This document shows, piece by piece, positions 1 to 11,536 of a DNA stretch of 64,000 nt. The position numbers and the translations under genes were made by a program. The DNA lies in assembly GCF_003259225.1 (NCBI RefSeq), contig NZ_QHJF01000004.1, positions 1 to 64,000 on the forward strand, in the 5' to 3' direction. This DNA is from Marinomonas arctica. Lineage in GTDB: Bacteria > Pseudomonadota > Gammaproteobacteria > Pseudomonadales > Marinomonadaceae. Positions within the stretch are counted from its first letter, which is position 1, and each line of letters opens with the position of its first letter. The notes under the pieces are model-generated. The model was not told the origin of the DNA. It searched no databases and saw only the letters and a program-made list of their open reading frames with translations.

Positions 1-131
1 AGCAAAAGCTAACACAGCTTCGTCCTGCGACGCTTGCAGCCGCTTCTCGGATTCAAGGTGTAACGCCCGCGGCAGTCTCCTTACTGTTAATTCACTTGAA
101 AAAACGTGCCATTGCACGCAAAAGTGCCTAG
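1..131 (+). CDS. mnmG: MnmG (GidA), C-terminal fragment
   Basis: This is the 3' end of the gene for the FAD-dependent subunit of the MnmEG complex, which makes the cmnm5 modification on U34 of certain tRNAs. The open frame from base 3 to the TAG at 129-131 encodes about 42 residues. They match the conserved MnmG C-terminal helical domain that docks MnmE, including a [20 protein letters not shown] stretch and a basic RKSA end like that of the E. coli protein. The 5' part lies outside the window. The order mnmG-rsmG-parA-parB that follows is classic for gammaproteobacteria and supports the call. Confidence 0.9.
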   Translation, partial: QKLTQLRPATLAAASRIQGVTPAAVSLLLIHLKKRAIARKSA

Positions 132-182
132 AATCATCAGCCGATAATCCCTAATTGCTATCTTTATAGAAATGGATCGACT

Positions 183-809
183 GTGACACATTTTGACACC
201 ATTCAAAAAGGCGCCCAACAAATGGGCGCTGTTCTATCTGATGAAACGATTCAGACGCTTGTAAAATACCTAGCCATGTTAGAAAAGTGGAACAAGGCTT
301 ATAACTTGACTGCTATCCGTGATGTCGAACAGATGATCTCTTTGCATCTGCTCGACAGTTTAACCACGTTACCCTTTATAACCGGAACCAATATTATCGA
401 TGTTGGCACGGGACCTGGCTTACCTGGTATGGTGCTTGCAATTTGTTACCCTGAAAAACAATTTACCTTATTAGACAGCAACGGTAAGAAAACACGCTTT
501 TTAACGCAGGTGAAAATGGAGCTAGGGGTTCATAATGTCATCGTGGCAAATGAACGCGTCGAAAAACATCCGCATCAGGGTGAATACGATCACGTGATTT
601 CTCGAGCGTTTGCCTCTTTACAGGATATGATTAAGTGGACGTTACCTCTTCCCAAGGAGACTGGTAACTTTTTAGCCATGAAAGGGGTTTACCCTAGTGA
701 AGAAATCGCGGCACTACCAAAAGAGGTTGATTTAGTCTCTGTTGAACCTCTTAACGTGCCACATGTTCAGGCGGAGCGTCACATGGTAGTGATGACGCGT
801 AAAGGATAA
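183..809 (+). CDS. rsmG: 16S rRNA (guanine-527 N7)-methyltransferase RsmG
   Basis: RsmG (GidB) methylates N7 of G527 in 16S rRNA using S-adenosylmethionine. The 208-residue product has the family's usual length. It shows the SAM-binding glycine-rich loop DVGTGPGLPG at residues 73-82 and the upstream LEKWNKAYNLTAIRD signature at about 33-47. The start is GTG. The ATG at 172 is followed almost at once by a stop in its own frame, so it is not an alternative. The gene sits 51 bp after mnmG and 3 bp before parA, so it is probably co-transcribed with the chromosome-partition genes. Confidence 0.95.
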   Translation: MTHFDTIQKGAQQMGAVLSDETIQTLVKYLAMLEKWNKAYNLTAIRDVEQMISLHLLDSLTTLPFITGTNIIDVGTGPGLPGMVLAICYPEKQFTLLDSNGKKTRFLTQVKMELGVHNVIVANERVEKHPHQGEYDHVISRAFASLQDMIKWTLPLPKETGNFLAMKGVYPSEEIAALPKEVDLVSVEPLNVPHVQAERHMVVMTRKG

Positions 810-812
810 AAC

Positions 813-1580
813 ATGGCAAGAATCATCGCAGTTACCAATCAAAAAGGTGGTGTCGGCAAAACCACGACGTGTGTTAATTTGGCGGCATCTCTTGCGGCGA
901 TGAAACGTCGAGTGCTGTTAATAGACTTAGATCCGCAAGGGAACGCGACAACCGGTAGTGGCTTGATCAAAGAAGAATTGGACACCAGTGTCTACGACGT
1001 ACTGATTGGTTCTCATGGTGTGAAAGAAGTCATGAAAAAAAGTATGCCGGGCGAGTATTGGGTATTGCCTGCTAATGCGGATTTAACTGGCGCGGAGGTT
1101 GTGTTGCTTGATTTACCTAGCAAAGAAACACGTTTGCGTGCTGGTTTATACGAAGTCGACAACGATTTTGATTATATCTTGTTGGATTGTCCTCCTGCCT
1201 TAAATATGCTGACGGTAAATGCCTTGGCGGCTTCCCAAGGCGTATTGATTCCAGTGCAGTGTGAATATTATGCTCTAGAAGGGTTAACGGCGTTATTGCA
1301 AACCATTAATCGCATCACTCAAGCATTAAACCCATCACTAGAGGTCGAAGGAATTCTTCGAACCATGTATGATCCTCGTCCTAGTCTGACACATGATGTG
1401 TCTAGCCAACTTCATAAGCATTTTGGCGATAAGGTATACGATACGGTCATTCCTAGAAATATTCGTTTAGCGGAATCTCCGAGTTATGGTTTGCCTGTTT
1501 TGCATTATGAAAAACAATCTCGTGGTGCCATTGCTTACCTTGCTTTAGCGGGTGAGTTTATTCGAAAGTCGGTAGCGTAA
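813..1580 (+). CDS. parA: Chromosome-partitioning ATPase ParA/Soj
   Basis: ParA is the Walker-type ATPase that binds DNA non-specifically and moves ParB-parS complexes to segregate chromosome origins. The 255-residue protein carries the deviant Walker A motif KGGVGKTT at residues 11-18 and the Walker B region DYILLDCPPAL at about 120-130. It lacks the extra N-terminal DNA-binding domain of plasmid ParA proteins, so it is the chromosomal Soj type. An AAAGGA ribosome site overlaps the rsmG stop region just upstream. It is followed after 45 bp by parB. Confidence 0.95.
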   Translation: MARIIAVTNQKGGVGKTTTCVNLAASLAAMKRRVLLIDLDPQGNATTGSGLIKEELDTSVYDVLIGSHGVKEVMKKSMPGEYWVLPANADLTGAEVVLLDLPSKETRLRAGLYEVDNDFDYILLDCPPALNMLTVNALAASQGVLIPVQCEYYALEGLTALLQTINRITQALNPSLEVEGILRTMYDPRPSLTHDVSSQLHKHFGDKVYDTVIPRNIRLAESPSYGLPVLHYEKQSRGAIAYLALAGEFIRKSVA

Positions 1581-1625
1581 TTACGATTTTATAAGTGTGC
1601 TTTAATAGCAATTAGGGTTAATGAA

Positions 1626-2513
1626 ATGACGATGAAAAAAAGAGGTCTAGGTCGTGGCTTAGATGCATTATTAGCACCGCAAACGACGGCAATCAAAGAG
1701 TCTGACAGTGATGTAAATAGTGAACAAATAAAAGGCCTAACATACCTACCGATCGATTGGCTTTCGAAAGGTAAGTTCCAACCTCGTCGTGACATGAACC
1801 CTACGCACTTAGAAGACTTAGCGGCGTCTATTCGAAACCAAGGCATAATGCAGCCTATTGTTGTACGACCAAGTGGCCATAATCAATATGAAATTATTGC
1901 CGGTGAGCGTCGTTGGCGTGCCGCTAAATTAGCAGATTTAACACAAGTTCCTGTTATCGTTCGTCATGTAGAAGACGCCGATGCGGTGGTACTGGCGTTG
2001 ATTGAAAATATCCAACGAGAAGATTTAAACCCTGTAGAGGAAGCGTTGGCTCTACAGCGTTTAGTGGAAGATTTTCACCTTACCCAACAAGAAGTGGCTG
2101 ATACAGTTGGTAAATCACGCTCAACCGTAGCGAATTTGTTGCGCCTTTTAAGCCTGACGCCGGAAGTGCGTCGTCTATTAGAGCATGGCGATATTGAAAT
2201 GGGCCATGCTAGAGCCTTATTACCATTAGAAAGTGACAAACAAGTTCAGGCCGCATCGCAAGTAGTCACTAAGTCTTTGTCTGTTCGAGAAACTGAGCGA
2301 TTGGTAAAAAACTTCCATGTCATTGAAAAGAGTGAAGAAGGAAAACCTCCTGTTCTGCCAGATTTAAGTGCAGAGGCGGAACGCATCAGTCAAAAAATTA
2401 ACGCATCAGTCAAGATACAGCCGTCCGCAAAAGGAAAAGGCAAGCTGGTGATTGAATATCGTAACCCAGAGCACTTAGAACTCTTAATCAATGAGCTACT
2501 TTCTGGCAAATGA
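1626..2513 (+). CDS. parB: Chromosome-partitioning protein ParB/Spo0J
   Basis: ParB binds parS sites near the origin, spreads as a CTP-dependent clamp and stimulates ParA. The 295-residue product starts with the typical basic KKRGLGRGLDALL segment. It has the ParB N-terminal domain with the CTP-binding GERRWRAA motif at 93-100, then a helix-turn-helix at about 153-175, then a C-terminal dimerisation domain. Two in-frame ATGs lie close together (1626 and 1632) and either could be used. I did not find a parS consensus palindrome by eye in this window. Confidence 0.95.
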   Translation: MTMKKRGLGRGLDALLAPQTTAIKESDSDVNSEQIKGLTYLPIDWLSKGKFQPRRDMNPTHLEDLAASIRNQGIMQPIVVRPSGHNQYEIIAGERRWRAAKLADLTQVPVIVRHVEDADAVVLALIENIQREDLNPVEEALALQRLVEDFHLTQQEVADTVGKSRSTVANLLRLLSLTPEVRRLLEHGDIEMGHARALLPLESDKQVQAASQVVTKSLSVRETERLVKNFHVIEKSEEGKPPVLPDLSAEAERISQKINASVKIQPSAKGKGKLVIEYRNPEHLELLINELLSGK

Positions 2514-2541
2514 AGCAATTTATGACAAATGCTTATTCCTA

Positions 2542-2560
2542 TCTAGACAAGATGTCTAGA
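2542..2560. terminator. Perfect 8-bp inverted repeat after parB
   Basis: TCTAGACA and TGTCTAGA flank a 3-base loop, 29 bp after the parB stop and just upstream of the atp promoter. There is no following T-run, so it is either a weak or Rho-assisted terminator or mRNA-protecting hairpin, or a binding site for a regulator of the downstream promoter. Confidence 0.35.
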
Positions 2561-2585
2561 AAGTGATCCTTATAACCAGTTTAAG

Positions 2586-2614
2586 TTGAACACCGCCGTC
2601 ATTACCCCTATAAT
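2586..2614 (+). promoter_or_regulatory. Sigma70 promoter of the atp operon
   Basis: TTGAAC (2586-2591) and a perfect TATAAT (2609-2614) are separated by exactly 17 bp. A start near 2621 would give a leader of about 58 nt before the atpI ATG. This is the clearest consensus promoter in the window and fits strong constitutive expression of ATP synthase. Inferred from sequence only. Confidence 0.75.
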
Positions 2615-2678
2615 GCCTCGAATTTTATAATACATCACATTGATTGCACTTTTGTGGTGCGAGATAGAGAGAGTGATA

Positions 2679-3080
2679 ATGGAGTCAAAAAAGCCGCTAA
2701 GTGCAAGCGCTATCGTGAGTGCTAAAAAGAAGGCTGTATTCCGTTTTCTGCTATTACAAATATTTCTTACTATTTTCGCATCGTTGGGAATTTTTTACAT
2801 TTTTGGTGGTCTGTATGGGTACTCTTTTTTACTGGGTGCTCTGGCCAGCATATTACCTAACATGTACATGGCTTGGCGTGTGTTTGGCCATAAAGGAGTT
2901 TTGTCTGCGAAAGAGGTTGTTAAATCTTTTTACAGAGGGGAAGCGGGCAAGCTGGTTATAACAGCGATGCTGCTATCACTGGTGTTTATTTTCGTGCAAC
3001 CCTTGGCTGCAGGAAGCTTTTTTATAGGCTTTGGTTTAGCAATTTTGAGTCACTGGCTCAGCCCTGCGTTTATTCGCTAA
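2679..3080 (+). CDS. atpI: ATP synthase protein I (assembly factor)
   Basis: AtpI is a small membrane protein encoded first in many atp operons. It is thought to help assemble the c-ring and is not part of the mature enzyme. From the ATG at 2679 the product is 133 residues with four hydrophobic segments, consistent with the family's four-helix topology. An in-frame TTG at 2640 would add 13 residues. I prefer the ATG because a purine-rich GAGAGAG ribosome site precedes it and because the length then fits AtpI better. It is followed after 54 bp by atpB. Confidence 0.85.
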   Translation: MESKKPLSASAIVSAKKKAVFRFLLLQIFLTIFASLGIFYIFGGLYGYSFLLGALASILPNMYMAWRVFGHKGVLSAKEVVKSFYRGEAGKLVITAMLLSLVFIFVQPLAAGSFFIGFGLAILSHWLSPAFIR

Positions 3081-3116
3081 TAGCGTATATTGTGGGCGCG
3101 TAGTTTTTAACATTAA

Positions 3117-3962
<846 letters not shown>

Positions 3963-4014
3963 GATATTGTTATATATAGTAATAATTTTTTTAAACTTGA
4001 ATCTAAAACTGTAA

Positions 4015-4287
<273 letters not shown>

Positions 4288-4291
4288 TATT

Positions 4292-4320
4292 TCACTTTAA
4301 TGAAAGTGACTTATTTTTTT
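4292..4320 (+). terminator. Stem-loop with T-tract between atpE and atpF
   Basis: TCACTTT and AAAGTGA pair around an AATG loop (4292-4309), followed by CTTATTTTTTT. It resembles a weak intrinsic terminator or attenuator. It could protect the upstream mRNA or reduce read-through, so that subunit c is made in excess over b and F1. Confidence 0.5.
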
Positions 4321-4345
4321 GAACGACTAAAGCGAGGGTATTAGC

Positions 4346-4816
4346 GTGAATTTGAATCTCACACTTATAGGCCAAGCTATTTCGTTTGCTATTTTTGTCT
4401 GGTTCTGCATGAAATTTGTGTGGCCACCAGTGATTGCTGCGCTCGAAGAGCGTAGCAAAAAAATAGCAGACGGTTTAGAAGCAGCGAACCGCGCTTCACG
4501 TGATCTAGAGTTGGCACAAGAACAAGCCGCTCAAATACTACGTGAAAGCAAAGACAACGCGGCCGAGATTATTGAACAAGCCAACAAACGTGCGAACCAA
4601 ATGATCGACGAGGCAAAAGAGCAGGTGATTGCTGATGGCAAACGTCTGCGCGAAGCAGCTCAAGCGGAAATAGAGCAAGATGTTATGCGTGCTAAAGAAG
4701 CACTGCGTGCACAAGTTTCTGTTTTGGCTTTTGCTGGAGCCGAGAAAATTTTGGGCGCCACCATTGACGAAAAAGCACATAGCGAGATCGTTGAACAGCT
4801 CGCCAAAGAGCTTTAA
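4346..4816 (+). CDS. atpF: F0 ATP synthase subunit b
   Basis: Subunit b forms the peripheral stalk as a dimer. The 156-residue product has one N-terminal membrane helix (about 5-27, ending in FVWPPV) and then a long charged coiled coil rich in Glu, Ala and Arg, as in E. coli (also 156 residues). The start is GTG, preceded by an AGCGAGGG ribosome site. It is separated by 11 bp from atpH. Confidence 0.95.
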   Translation: MNLNLTLIGQAISFAIFVWFCMKFVWPPVIAALEERSKKIADGLEAANRASRDLELAQEQAAQILRESKDNAAEIIEQANKRANQMIDEAKEQVIADGKRLREAAQAEIEQDVMRAKEALRAQVSVLAFAGAEKILGATIDEKAHSEIVEQLAKEL

Positions 4817-4827
4817 GCGAGGGTCTA

Positions 4828-5364
4828 ATGGCTGAATTAAAAACAGTCGCGCGACCGTACGCTAAAGCGGCTTTCGAAGTGGCTAGAGAGCAGGGTCATA
4901 TTGCTGAGTGGGCAGAAATGTTAAATACATTAGCCGCTGTAACAGTAGAACCAAAGCTTAAAAAAGCACTTGGAAATCCCGCTTTTAGTGCGGAAGAGAA
5001 GGCAAACGCTCTGGCGGATGTTTGTGCAGAAGTAACAACAGAGCAAGGTAAAGCATTTTTGCTGACTCTTGCCATGAATAAGCGTTTATCGCTTCTTCCT
5101 GCTATTTCTGAGTTATTTTTACAGTTCAAGCTGAACTTTGAAAAAGCCGTAAACGTTAAGTTTACTTCAGCTTTTGAATTATCAGCTGAACAGACACAAG
5201 CATTGGCCGCTTCATTGAGTAAAAAGTTGGACCGTACTGTCAACTTAACCAATGAAACAGACGCGAGCCTAATTGGTGGCGTGGTTATCCGTACCGGTGA
5301 CTTAATCATCGACGGTTCAGTACGCGGTAAATTAGCAAAACTGGCCGAGGCGATAAACTCCTAG
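4828..5364 (+). CDS. atpH: F1 ATP synthase subunit delta
   Basis: Subunit delta links the peripheral stalk to the top of the alpha3beta3 head. At 178 residues it has the family length. The N-terminus shows the conserved ARPYAKAAFEVAREQ pattern, and the C-terminal part shows LIGGVVIRTGDLIIDGSVRGKL, typical of OSCP/delta proteins (written here as landmarks at about 146-167). It lies between atpF and atpA in the usual order. Confidence 0.95.
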   Translation: MAELKTVARPYAKAAFEVAREQGHIAEWAEMLNTLAAVTVEPKLKKALGNPAFSAEEKANALADVCAEVTTEQGKAFLLTLAMNKRLSLLPAISELFLQFKLNFEKAVNVKFTSAFELSAEQTQALAASLSKKLDRTVNLTNETDASLIGGVVIRTGDLIIDGSVRGKLAKLAEAINS

Positions 5365-5402
5365 TGTTTCGTTGAATCGAAACCAGGGTTGAGGAATTTA
5401 GC

Positions 5403-6947
5403 ATGCAGCAACTGAATCCATCTGAGATCAGCGAGATTATCAAGAAGCGCATCGAGAACCTCGATGTTACTTCTGATGCCCAAAATGAGGGCACAATTGT
5501 CAGTGTGGCAGACGGTATCGTTCTGATTCACGGTCTGGCAGATGTTATGTACGGGGAAATGATTGAATTCCCTGGTGGTATTTACGGTATTGCCTTGAAC
5601 CTAGAGCGTGACTCTGTGGGCGCGGTAGTACTAGGTCAATACCAAAGCCTTGTAGAAGGCCAAAAGGTTAAATGTACTGGTCGTATCTTAGAAGTGCCAG
5701 TAGGACCTGAATTGCTTGGTCGTGTTGTTGACGCATTGGGTAACCCCATTGACGGCAAAGGCGCAATCGATGCAAAACTAACCGACAAAGTTGAAAAAGT
5801 GGCGCCGGGTGTAATCGCTCGTCAGTCAGTTGATCAGCCAATTCAAACGGGTTACAAGGCAATTGATGCCATGGTACCAGTAGGCCGTGGTCAACGTGAG
5901 TTAATCATCGGTGACCGTCAGGTTGGTAAAACAGCACTTGCTATCGACACTATCATCGCTCAGAAAAACAGCGGTATTAAGTGTGTTTACGTTGCCATTG
6001 GTCAGAAACAATCTACCATTGCTAACGTCGTGCGTAAGCTTGAAGAAGCGGGCGCGATGGCTTACACCACTGTGGTTGCTGCAGGCGCTTCTGATCCTGC
6101 TGCTATGCTATACCTAGCACCATACACTGGTTGTACAATGGGTGAATACTTCCGCGACCGCGGTGAAGACGCATTGATCGTATACGATGATTTAACCAAG
6201 CAAGCTTGGGCATACCGTCAGATCTCTTTGCTACTTCGTCGTCCGCCGGGTCGTGAAGCGTACCCTGGTGATGTTTTCTATCTTCACTCTCGTCTTCTTG
6301 AGCGTGCGTCTCGTGTAAACGTTGACTACGTAGAGAAATTCACCAATGGTGAAGTGAAAGGTAAAACAGGCTCTTTGACAGCATTGCCAATCATCGAGAC
6401 ACAAGGTGGTGACGTATCGGCTTTCGTACCGACAAACGTTATCTCTATCACCGATGGTCAGATCTTCTTAGAAACGAGCTTGTTTAATGCGGGTATCCGT
6501 CCAGCGATGAACGCCGGTATTTCGGTTTCTCGTGTTGGTGGTGCAGCGCAAACTAAGATTGTTAAAAAACTTGGCGGTGGTATTCGTCTTGCTTTGGCTC
6601 AGTATCGTGAATTGGCGGCATTCGCTCAGTTCGCCTCTGACCTAGACGAAGCGACTCGTAAACAGCTAGAACATGGTAAACAGGTTACTGAACTGATGAA
6701 GCAAAAGCAGTTCTCTCCTATGCCTGTGGCTGATATGGGCGTGGTTCTTTACGCTGCTAACGATGGTTACCTTGCAGATGTTGAAACAAGCAAAATTGGC
6801 AGTTTTGAAAAAGCTTTGTTGAGCTACATGAACAGCGAACACGTTGATCTAATGGCTGACATTAACAAAACTGGCAACTTTAACGGCGAGATTGAAGCGA
6901 CTTTGAAAGCGGCAATCGAGAAGTTTAAAGCGACACAAACTTGGTAA
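5403..6947 (+). CDS. atpA: F1 ATP synthase subunit alpha
   Basis: Subunit alpha carries the non-catalytic nucleotide sites of the F1 head. The 514-residue protein has the Walker A motif [11 protein letters not shown] at about 169-179, the [16 protein letters not shown]alker B region, and the conserved [17 protein letters not shown] loop. The ATG follows a GAGGAATTTAGC ribosome site. No frame or residue anomaly was seen. Confidence 0.97.
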   Translation: MQQLNPSEISEIIKKRIENLDVTSDAQNEGTIVSVADGIVLIHGLADVMYGEMIEFPGGIYGIALNLERDSVGAVVLGQYQSLVEGQKVKCTGRILEVPVGPELLGRVVDALGNPIDGKGAIDAKLTDKVEKVAPGVIARQSVDQPIQTGYKAIDAMVPVGRGQRELIIGDRQVGKTALAIDTIIAQKNSGIKCVYVAIGQKQSTIANVVRKLEEAGAMAYTTVVAAGASDPAAMLYLAPYTGCTMGEYFRDRGEDALIVYDDLTKQAWAYRQISLLLRRPPGREAYPGDVFYLHSRLLERASRVNVDYVEKFTNGEVKGKTGSLTALPIIETQGGDVSAFVPTNVISITDGQIFLETSLFNAGIRPAMNAGISVSRVGGAAQTKIVKKLGGGIRLALAQYRELAAFAQFASDLDEATRKQLEHGKQVTELMKQKQFSPMPVADMGVVLYAANDGYLADVETSKIGSFEKALLSYMNSEHVDLMADINKTGNFNGEIEATLKAAIEKFKATQTW

Positions 6948-6953
6948 TGACTT

Positions 6954-6984
6954 TGGTGGCAGGCGGATGTTTAGCTTGCCACCA
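6954..6984 (+). other. Stem-loop between atpA and atpG
   Basis: TGGTGGCA (6954-6961) and TGCCACCA (6977-6984) form an 8-bp stem with a 15-base loop. No T-run follows, so it more likely stabilises or processes the polycistronic mRNA than terminates it. Confidence 0.4.
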
Positions 6985-7030
6985 GTTTCGGACAGTTTGT
7001 GAAATAACATTCTCACAAGGGTAGTTCATT

Positions 7031-7891
7031 ATGGCAGTCGGAAAAGAGATACGTACTCAGATTTCGAGCATTAATAATACGCGTAAAATTACTCGTGCAA
7101 TGGAAAAAGTTGCGGCAAGTAAAACGCGTAAAGCTCAGGATCGTATGGCCGCTTCTCGTCCGTATGCGGAACGAATTCGCCAAGTAGTTGGTCATTTGGC
7201 TAACGCGAATCCTGAGTATAAACACCGTTACCTTACCGATCGTGAGGCGAAGCGTGTTGGTTATATCGTAGTCTCTTCTGACCGTGGTTTATGTGGTGGT
7301 TTGAACGTTAACTTGTTTAAAGCTGCTATTAAAGACATGAAGCAATTTGCGCAGTCTGGTGTTGAAATTGACATCTGTGCTGTTGGTAGCAAAGCGGTTT
7401 CTTTCTTTCGTAACTACGGCGGAAACGTGACAGCAGCGATCACAGGTTTAGGTGATGCACCTAAAGTCGACGACTTAGTCGGCAGTGTGAAAGTCATGCT
7501 GGATGCTTTCGATGAAGGTCGTATTGATCGTCTTTACGTTGTTTCTAACGAGTTTATCAATACGATGACTCAGAAACCGATGGTTGAGCAGCTTTTGCCG
7601 TTACAAGCGGAAGAGAATACAGAGTTACAGCACCACTGGGATTACATTTACGAACCGGATGCCGTTGAAATTCTCGACGAATTATTGGTTCGCTATATTG
7701 AATCTCAAGTATATCAGTCTGTGGTTGAAAACATTGCATGTGAACAAGCAGCGCGTATGCTTGCGATGAAAAATGCGACCGACAACGCAGGCGATATCAT
7801 TGATGAATTGCAGTTGGTGTACAACAAGGCTCGTCAAGCGGCGATTACTCAGGAAATTTCTGAGATAGTCAGCGGCGCGGCAGCGGTTTAA
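7031..7891 (+). CDS. atpG: F1 ATP synthase subunit gamma
   Basis: Subunit gamma is the central rotating shaft. The 286-residue product starts with the conserved [20 protein letters not shown] helix (residues 5-24) and contains the [11 protein letters not shown] motif at about 82-92. The C-terminal helix [20 protein letters not shown] completes the coiled coil that sits inside the alpha3beta3 ring. An ACAAGGG ribosome site precedes the ATG. Confidence 0.96.
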   Translation: MAVGKEIRTQISSINNTRKITRAMEKVAASKTRKAQDRMAASRPYAERIRQVVGHLANANPEYKHRYLTDREAKRVGYIVVSSDRGLCGGLNVNLFKAAIKDMKQFAQSGVEIDICAVGSKAVSFFRNYGGNVTAAITGLGDAPKVDDLVGSVKVMLDAFDEGRIDRLYVVSNEFINTMTQKPMVEQLLPLQAEENTELQHHWDYIYEPDAVEILDELLVRYIESQVYQSVVENIACEQAARMLAMKNATDNAGDIIDELQLVYNKARQAAITQEISEIVSGAAAV

Positions 7892-7908
7892 GGTATTTAG
7901 GTATTTAA

Positions 7909-9297
<1,389 letters not shown>

Positions 9298-9308
9298 CCA
9301 TCACACGC

Positions 9309-9336
9309 AGCAAAAGCGTCATTAGACGCTTTTGCT
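9309..9336 (+). other. Stem-loop between atpD and atpC
   Basis: A perfect 12-bp stem (AGCAAAAGCGTC with GACGCTTTTGCT) closes on an ATTA tetraloop. It fills most of the 63-bp gap and has no T-tract. It probably affects mRNA stability or lowers expression of subunit epsilon relative to beta. Confidence 0.5.
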
Positions 9337-9360
9337 AAGTATGACTAAGAGAGGCAACTT

Positions 9361-9780
9361 ATGGCTATCACAGTACACTGCGATATCGTAAGCGCTGAAC
9401 AAGAGATTTTTTCCGGTTCGGTTCAATTTCTTGTGGCTTCAGGTTGTTACGGTGATCTTGGTATTATGCCAGGTCACGCTGCGTTACTGACAACGCTGGA
9501 AGCTGGTCCTGTCCGTGTGGTTAAAGAAAATGGTGATGAAGAGTTTATCTTCGTGTCTGGTGGCTTCCTAGAAGTTCAACCGCACCGTGTCACCGTCTTG
9601 GCTAACACAGCCACTCGTGCAAGAGATTTAGACGAAGAAGCGGCCATAAAAGCGCAAGAACATGCAAAAGAGCTTTTAGCCAATCAACAAGCTGACGTCG
9701 ACTATTCTCGTGCAACAGCGGAATTGGCAGAAGCCGTCGCCCGTTTACGTACTATTCAACAGTTCCGCCATCAAAGTTAA
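9361..9780 (+). CDS. atpC: F1 ATP synthase subunit epsilon
   Basis: Subunit epsilon couples the shaft to the c-ring and can inhibit ATP hydrolysis. The 139-residue product has the N-terminal beta sandwich (IVSAEQEIFSG, GDLGIMPGHAALLT) and a C-terminal two-helix domain rich in Ala and Glu, ending in RLRTIQQFRHQS. It is the last gene of the operon and is followed by a strong terminator. Confidence 0.95.
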   Translation: MAITVHCDIVSAEQEIFSGSVQFLVASGCYGDLGIMPGHAALLTTLEAGPVRVVKENGDEEFIFVSGGFLEVQPHRVTVLANTATRARDLDEEAAIKAQEHAKELLANQQADVDYSRATAELAEAVARLRTIQQFRHQS

Positions 9781-9804
9781 GCGGTTTTGTTGAAGACGAA
9801 AGTC

Positions 9805-9836
9805 AAAAAAAAGCAGCCTCAGAGCTGCTTTTTTAT
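9805..9836. terminator. Bidirectional intrinsic terminator (atpC / TrmB-type gene)
   Basis: AAGCAGC (9811-9817) and GCTGCTT (9824-9830) pair around CTCAGA. A T-run follows on the + strand (9829-9834) and an A-run precedes the stem (9805-9812), so the same hairpin works in both directions. It ends the atp operon and can also end the convergent gene at 9909-10649. Confidence 0.85.
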
Positions 9837-9854
9837 TGTCTGCTATTTGGGGAT

Positions 9855-9893
9855 GTTATTTAAGGGCCTGTTATTTAAGGGCCTGTTATTTAA
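9855..9893. repeat. 15-bp tandem repeat, about 2.6 copies
   Basis: The unit GTTATTTAAGGGCCT occurs at 9855-9869 and 9870-9884, and its first nine bases occur again at 9885-9893. It lies between two convergent genes just after the shared terminator. It looks like slippage in non-coding DNA. Confidence 0.8.
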
Positions 9894-9908
9894 TAGAAAA
9901 GTGTCTTA

Positions 9909-10649
9909 TTAAAGCATCTTCCACAGCGTGTCAAAAATGATCTGCTGCGCCTTGGCGATGTCTTTCGATTCCAACACCACGGCAGAAGGGAAGTTGTTAC
10001 TCGCCAAAGAAATAATCGCACATTTTGGCGGATAGATAGCAATGTAACTGGCGTCGACCGAACCTTCCGTTTTAATCCACTTACGTTCCGACAACTGTGC
10101 TTCCTCACCACCATCACCCAGTGCGATCACTTTTACGTTGATTCCCAGTTTTACCCGTTGTTTGGTGTAGTTAGGAAAAGGGCGGTACAAAAAGGGACGG
10201 ATTGGTTTAGATGAAAACACACAATATTCTTTGTGGTCTTGTTGTGATACCACGTTTAAAATATCGCGCAATACCCATTCGATGCCATCGTCGCCTTCGT
10301 AATAACGCACATGGGTTTGATGATAGTCTGGTTGCTGTTGATGCAGGTTTGGAATAATCGTGTTTTTTAGGTTCTCTATGGTTTTATTGAGTCGGTTGCG
10401 TTTTTCTTCCGCTAGGTTTAATAAGATATCTGGGTTTTCAGCCGTAAAAAGACGACGCTTTCCCTTTGGGAAATAGCTGACAATACCTTTTGTTTGTAAT
10501 TGTTTGAGAGACTCATAGGCCGTACCGCGATTGATGCCACTGTGTTCGGCAATGTCTCGTATGGAAGACGGACCGAGTTTTAACAAGGTTTGATAAAGTT
10601 GCGTTTCTTTTGGTGTTAAACCAAGCATTTCAAAAGCTTGCTGAATCAT
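9909..10649 (-). CDS. TrmB-family transcriptional regulator
   Basis: The 246-residue product begins with a winged helix-turn-helix of the TrmB type: FEMLGLTPKETQLYQTLLKL (about 6-25), then SSIRDIAEHSGINRGTAYESL as the recognition segment, then a basic wing (FPKGKRRLF). A short coiled coil (LAEEKRNRLNKTIENLKN) links to a C-terminal domain of unknown ligand. TrmB proteins are best known as sugar-responsive regulators in archaea, but bacterial members exist. It is divergent from tcdA with about 104 bp between them. The target is unknown. Confidence 0.75.
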   Translation of the reverse strand: MIQQAFEMLGLTPKETQLYQTLLKLGPSSIRDIAEHSGINRGTAYESLKQLQTKGIVSYFPKGKRRLFTAENPDILLNLAEEKRNRLNKTIENLKNTIIPNLHQQQPDYHQTHVRYYEGDDGIEWVLRDILNVVSQQDHKEYCVFSSKPIRPFLYRPFPNYTKQRVKLGINVKVIALGDGGEEAQLSERKWIKTEGSVDASYIAIYPPKCAIISLASNNFPSAVVLESKDIAKAQQIIFDTLWKML

Positions 10650-10753
10650 AGGGCTCTAGTACCTGATTATAATTTGTAGCGTTTTTAATGATTTAAAAGA
10701 ATACACTTATTGATAGAAAAAGCGCAGGGCGATTTTTCTGCGAGGAGAAAAAA

Positions 10754-11536
10754 GTGACAAATGATCAACGATTTGGTGGCATTCGCCGTTTATATGGGGA
10801 TGCAGCGTATGAGTTTTTTACTCAAGCTCACGTGTGTGTCATTGGTATTGGTGGCGTTGGCTCTTGGGCGGCTGAAGCCTTAGCTCGTTCTGGTATTGGT
10901 CACATTACCTTGATCGATATGGACGATGTTTGTATCACCAATACCAACCGTCAAATTCATGCCCTAGATGGCAACATTGGCGAATCGAAAGTCGATGTAA
11001 TGGCCGAGCGTATTAAGTTGATTAACCCCGATTGCCAAGTAACCCGCATTGAAGACTTTATTACCCCTGAGAACATCGCTGAGCTGCTCTCTACGCCCTT
11101 TGATTACATTATCGACTGCATAGACAGTATCAAGCCCAAAGCGGCTCTTATGGCATGGAGTAAGAGCAACAAGCGCAAAGTGATTACTGTCGGTGGCGCG
11201 GGTGGTCAAATAGACCCGACGAAAATCTTAATCGGTGATCTTTCAAAAACGGAAAAAGACCCGCTCGCGGCAAAACTACGCAACTTTTTAAGACGCCATT
11301 ACAACTTCACTCGCAATCCCAAACGCCGCTTTGACATCGAATGTGTGTATTCCACCGAGCAATTGCGCTACCCGCAAGGTGACGGCACGGTTTCTCACCA
11401 GCGTTTAAAAGGCGATACAGAAACCAAAATGAACTGCGATACTGGCTTTGGTGCGAGCACCGCCGTAACCGCTTCCTTCGCGTTTGTGGCGGTGTCGAGA
11501 GTGTTGGAAAAACTGGCGCAGAAGGCGAATCCATGA
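10754..11536 (+). CDS. tcdA: tRNA threonylcarbamoyladenosine dehydratase TcdA (CsdL)
   Basis: TcdA is an E1-like ATP-dependent enzyme that cyclises t6A37 to ct6A37 in tRNAs. The 260-residue product has the nucleotide-binding loop GIGGVGSWAAEAL at 31-43 and the conserved LIDMDDVCITNTNRQ segment. The start is GTG with a strong GAGGAG ribosome site. In E. coli tcdA lies beside csdA-csdE. Here csdEA is about 2.3 kb away in the opposite direction. The gene overlaps the next one by 4 bp, so translation is probably coupled. Confidence 0.93.
   Translation: MTNDQRFGGIRRLYGDAAYEFFTQAHVCVIGIGGVGSWAAEALARSGIGHITLIDMDDVCITNTNRQIHALDGNIGESKVDVMAERIKLINPDCQVTRIEDFITPENIAELLSTPFDYIIDCIDSIKPKAALMAWSKSNKRKVITVGGAGGQIDPTKILIGDLSKTEKDPLAAKLRNFLRRHYNFTRNPKRRFDIECVYSTEQLRYPQGDGTVSHQRLKGDTETKMNCDTGFGASTAVTASFAFVAVSRVLEKLAQKANP

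Noticed and set aside
1-200. Possible oriC near mnmG
   Set aside because: mnmG and rsmG often flank oriC, but only the 3' end of mnmG is visible and no cluster of DnaA boxes or AT-rich unwinding region was seen. An origin, if present, lies upstream of the window.
183-205. GTGACACATTTTGACAC at the rsmG start as a Pho box
   Set aside because: Half-sites resemble the consensus on the minus strand, but it lies inside a coding start and no PhoB-regulated gene runs from there.
1589-1846. Antisense open frame over the parB 5' end
   Set aside because: It overlaps the certain gene parB, has no family resemblance and no ribosome site.
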